Source: Drechslerella dactyloides (taxonomy: Eukaryota; Ascomycota; Orbiliomycetes; Orbiliales; Orbiliaceae). Taken from it: 64,000 nucleotides of DNA. Location of the stretch: NCBI GenBank assembly GCA_020064725.1, contig JAGTWJ010000006.1:1426001-1490000 (forward strand). Reading direction: 5' to 3'. Position 1 is the first letter of the stretch. Each line of letters begins with the position of its first letter. Below the pieces are notes generated by a model, which saw only the letters and a program-made list of their open reading frames with translations, ran no database searches and was not told the DNA's origin. This document shows, in pieces, positions 61,224 through 64,000 of the stretch. The translations under genes and the position numbers were made by a program.

Positions 61224-62005
61224 CTACAAATCAAGCTGTAGTACGCGATACTCAAACTGAAAGATACTCCGGCCGTCCAGCCATGCATCAACAAGCACCC
61301 AAACAACATACCGAGCCACCCCCAGCACTACCAGCAAATACATCGCATTCCGTGCAACCAGCCATCGCGACTGGCAGAGTTTCGCAAAAAACTTCACCGG
61401 ATTAACGAGTAGCAGCCAACCCGGCCCGATGAAATGGATCAACGTGAGACCTTCGAGGAAGAGATCGGACGCTTCCTGGAATCGCGCCACCTTCTCGGCG
61501 GAGAAGTCGGTGTCGGAGAGGAATCTGATGTAGAAGTAGACGTGAATTGCGAAGACTATGACGGCCAGTATGATGATATCCTTTAGGGCGGATAACCTGC
61601 CGTTTTTGACCGGTGCGCCGTTTGCTGCTACTACGGTTCCTGTTGGCGATTCTTCGTGATCTGCTTTTGTCGCGGTGGCATTAATTTGTTAGCATCATGC
61701 AAGAAATTTCGATGCACACCGCCGGCAGGCTTGATTAACCAGGCGGGGTTGGGAATAAATTTATAAAACCGGAGTAATAACGGAGTTAAAAGCGAGAGGG
61801 CTCTCGTGGTATCTCCGAGACCAGCGAACGGTAAACTGGAGTCGGAAGGGGAAGGTTTCCAAATATATCTAAAATTGAGGGCTCAGTTGCTCAATAGACA
61901 CTTACTCGAAGTAGTATCGAGACTACCCTGTGGTGGTATCTGACTGACGTCGCGATGATTCAGCGTCGGGGAGCCTGGCACAGCTCGCACCTTACGAGCT
62001 CGCAT
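61224..62005 (-). CDS. Small three-helix membrane protein, unrecognised (cluster member 5)
   Basis: Family not recognised. Exons 61906-62005 and 61224-61660 with a 245-nt intron (donor GTAAGT, acceptor AAAGCAG, phase 1) give 178 aa. The long intron could hide a further small exon. The N-terminus MRARKVRAVPGSPTLNHRD is basic, then Ser/Thr/Gln-rich up to VVAANGAPVKNGRLS. Three hydrophobic segments: LKDIIILAVIVFAIHVYFYI, LEGLTLIHFIGPGWLLLVNP and NAMYLLVVLGVARYVVWVLV. The stretch between helices 1 and 2 is polar (SDTDFSAEKVARFQEASD). The C-terminus FQFEYRVLQLDL is short. The size, order of helices and phase-1 intron match members 3 and 4. Confidence 0.6.
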
Positions 62006-62657
62006 GATCGCTTGCAGGTAGTTGTATGGCCCCGCTCACCGGGTAGGCCTGTAGGAAGGCAGCTTGGGTAGCAGACTTTCGGACAACAGACTTGTACGTT
62101 GAGAGAGCTAGACGTCGCGATGGTTGGACTGTAGGCATGTCTGAAGAGCCTTCGTGCATAACATTAGCACCATGCATCCTCACGCCACATGGGTAAAATC
62201 TGCGCTATGAAAACAAATTCGTACGCAGATATGATTGTGTGTATATATGCACGCATACATGTCGAGAGAGTGAGGGAACTGCCTGGGAAATCTAAGATCG
62301 ACAGATAGTTGACATGTATTGCGATTTTCCCTCAGCTATCTCAATTTAAGTATATATTATATCCTCTATAGCTCTGGGCCGTATAAAAGTCAAGGTCAAG
62401 TCAGCGGAAAAAAGGTCAACTTGAGTCTGCAGACCCACGTTTATCTTTTTAGATTTGGACCCCCAGATACGTTACACACGACGATAATTTGAAATCCAAC
62501 ACACCTGCGTGTTCCGTTCTTCAGAAATACACATGCCACTTCCGATAAAAATTCTAAGATATGTGGATATAGCTGATTCATGAACTAAACGGTGCATATA
62601 GTGTAAATGTAGTTAAACGGAGAAAGGCGAGGAGTCTGTGGGTGATAGAATTGGAGT

Positions 62658-62988
62658 TCAGTATCGCGAGGCCGGTTGTGGTAAATTTATATCTCCAAGT
62701 ACGCAGAGACGTAGACCCAAGCGCTCCATCTTTCAAATCAAAGCATGTTTTGAGTATCAATCATATCCCTTGCCATTACGGTGTACAGCTTGATATATCG
62801 ATAGTTTGCAAGATAGTTCGAATTTTAGACCAAGAGCATCGATAGCTGTGCGCTCCATATCCTACCTTCGATTCCGTTGCTGAAAAGATCGAGACCAGTA
62901 TCGTCCAAACTGATAGAAACAATATTACAAAGATAGTATAACAAACTCCCGCTGGTAAGCTTTCATCCATCACACGCTCTACTGGCAT
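62658..62988 (-). CDS. Doubtful small ORF with one hydrophobic helix
   Basis: A minus-strand frame from ATG at 62988 reads MPVERVMDESLPAG, then a clear hydrophobic segment (VCYTIFVILFLSVWTILVSI) and ATESK before a GTAGGA donor at 62865. A possible acceptor at 62730 would add 23 codons ending ...LPQPASRY at 62658. It may be an isolated fragment of another cluster member, the end of a spliced transcript from the 7TM gene, or chance. Confidence 0.25.
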
Positions 62989-63065
62989 CTGCAGAAGCAA
63001 TAGTAAAATATCAAACCCGAACGCCGGTGCTATGCATTCAACTCACAACCCGCCAACTGATATCA

Positions 63066-64000
63066 TCACACTCCTTCCACCGCACTCCTTGTCGATATCT
63101 CTTCCACATTCCCCGTCCGACTCTCCTCGCTCTTCCCAGCTGTGTCCGCCTCTGTTCCACTGCTCGCGGCTGTCTCTCCGTTCAGGACCTCATCTCCTCT
63201 CCGCCGCCGCCAAATAGCTTCAACCCATTCCCACATCGGCCCCCATATCGCCACCACGCACACCACCAACGTCCCGATCCCCATTTCCGCCACCGCGCAT
63301 AGCTTCAACATCGGTGCTACCGCCTCCCTCGCGAAATCGTTGCTCTTGTAAACCCAGGCCTCGACAACATACACCCGTACCCCCTGCATCGCACACGCCA
63401 CTCCCCCAGCCAGGAACCCCGCGACCGCCGCCGCCTTCCTGCCGACCGACGGAAGCCGCATCCGCAGCACGGCCGGTACAGGAAACACCACCATGATAAC
63501 TTCGGTCACCAGGCCCAGCATCTCGGTGATCACCGACCGGCGGTGCAGATACCGGCCGTCCTCCGGCGCGACGCAACGCCCCGGATCATCCCAGATATCG
63601 TGCAGCGGAAAGCACAGGACCAGAATCTTGGCCAGTCGCATCAGGAACTGCACCATACACGCGACGAACAGAATGTACAGCACGCGTTTCGAGCGTGCAC
63701 TCTTCGCGAACAGCCGGAGATAGAGCAGCAAAACCGCGCTTTTCAGCACGGTCACGCCCAGAAAGTAGATCAGATCGTGAATCCATAGCAGCAGCAGGAA
63801 TCTCGCCCTACCCGGCGATGGCAGGATCGAGATGTGCGAGATCAATGTGGTCGCGTACAGCCAGACGGCCCACAGCGTCCACGTGAAGGGCAGCGTGAGG
63901 AGGATCATAAAGTCGTCCCATCGGAGCGGTATTTTCCGGGCGATGCGGACATGGAAGCGGAGGTAGATGCCGGCGGTGGCGAGCACCGGGAGGACAACCT
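63066..64000 (-). CDS. Fungal rhodopsin-like 7TM (Pth11-type) membrane protein, 5' end outside window
   Basis: Integral membrane protein of the large fungal rhodopsin-domain group often annotated as integral membrane or Pth11-like; ligand and role unknown. The frame stays open to the window edge (VVLPVLATAGIYLRFHVRI...), so the N-terminus and first helix are missing. About 311 residues are visible. Landmarks of the family are RKIPLRWDDFMILLTL after the first visible helix, FLGVTVLKSAVLLLYLRLF, a cysteine-bearing loop ending DIWDDPGRCV, ITEMLGLVTEVIMVVFPVPA and YKSNDFAREAVAPMLKLCAVAEMGIGT. Six hydrophobic segments are seen. The C-terminal tail is polar and Ser/Glu/Thr-rich (ASSGTEADTAGKSEESRTG). 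It is intronless over the visible part. Confidence 0.88.
   Translation of the reverse strand, partial: VVLPVLATAGIYLRFHVRIARKIPLRWDDFMILLTLPFTWTLWAVWLYATTLISHISILPSPGRARFLLLLWIHDLIYFLGVTVLKSAVLLLYLRLFAKSARSKRVLYILFVACMVQFLMRLAKILVLCFPLHDIWDDPGRCVAPEDGRYLHRRSVITEMLGLVTEVIMVVFPVPAVLRMRLPSVGRKAAAVAGFLAGGVACAMQGVRVYVVEAWVYKSNDFAREAVAPMLKLCAVAEMGIGTLVVCVVAIWGPMWEWVEAIWRRRRGDEVLNGETAASSGTEADTAGKSEESRTGNVEEISTRSAVEGV

Noticed and set aside
1855..64000. Search for CRISPR arrays, ribosomal RNA, known riboswitches and transposase genes
   Set aside because: None seen; the repeats present are short microsatellites or coding repeats. Prokaryote-type features are not expected in this fungal DNA.

Overview
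The window reads as nuclear DNA of a filamentous ascomycete (Pezizomycotina). The evidence is short introns (about 50-130 nt) with GTANGT-type donors and CTAAC/CTGAC-like branch sites, a fungal NLR-type NACHT-WD40 gene, a Whi5-type G1/S repressor, a TRPY-type channel, MET8 and a fungal rhodopsin-like 7TM gene. Gene density is low: about 15 supported genes in 64 kb, with gene-empty stretches of up to 9 kb. I could not place the genus. All exon structures were read by eye from splice signals, reading frame and family knowledge; no search was run.

Left part (1-29 kb): the 3' half of glycogen phosphorylase (+) converges on a LIM-RhoGAP regulator (-, Rga1/Rga2-like, 1253 aa by my model). A multi-KH RNA-binding protein (-, 13.3-16.9 kb) follows after a 5.7 kb spacer. 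Its N-terminus is unresolved and may hide a one-base frameshift. After 9 kb without a recognisable gene comes a 985-aa disordered, Tyr/Arg/Pro-rich protein (-) that carries a SUMO-interaction-like motif and a SUMO-site-like motif.

Middle part (31-47.7 kb): a three-exon STAND/NLR gene (fungal N-terminal domain, NACHT, 11 WD40 repeats; 1307 aa) stands alone. A GC-rich gene block follows: Whi5-like repressor (-), MET8 siroheme synthase (+, divergent from the repressor, with a TCACGTG box in the shared promoter), TRPY/Yvc1 channel (-, convergent with MET8) and an intronless type-B carboxylesterase (+).

Right part (47.7-64 kb): a 7.8 kb AT-rich, gene-poor stretch contains two inverted repeats. 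It is followed by a same-strand (-) run of five small unrecognised genes (169, 248, 184, 167 and 178 aa). Each encodes a protein with about three (possibly four) hydrophobic segments, and all their introns are phase 1. A doubtful sixth small ORF and the truncated 3' portion of a fungal rhodopsin-like 7TM gene complete the run. This small-membrane-protein cluster is the best candidate here for something not yet described. Its function is unknown and common ancestry is my inference.
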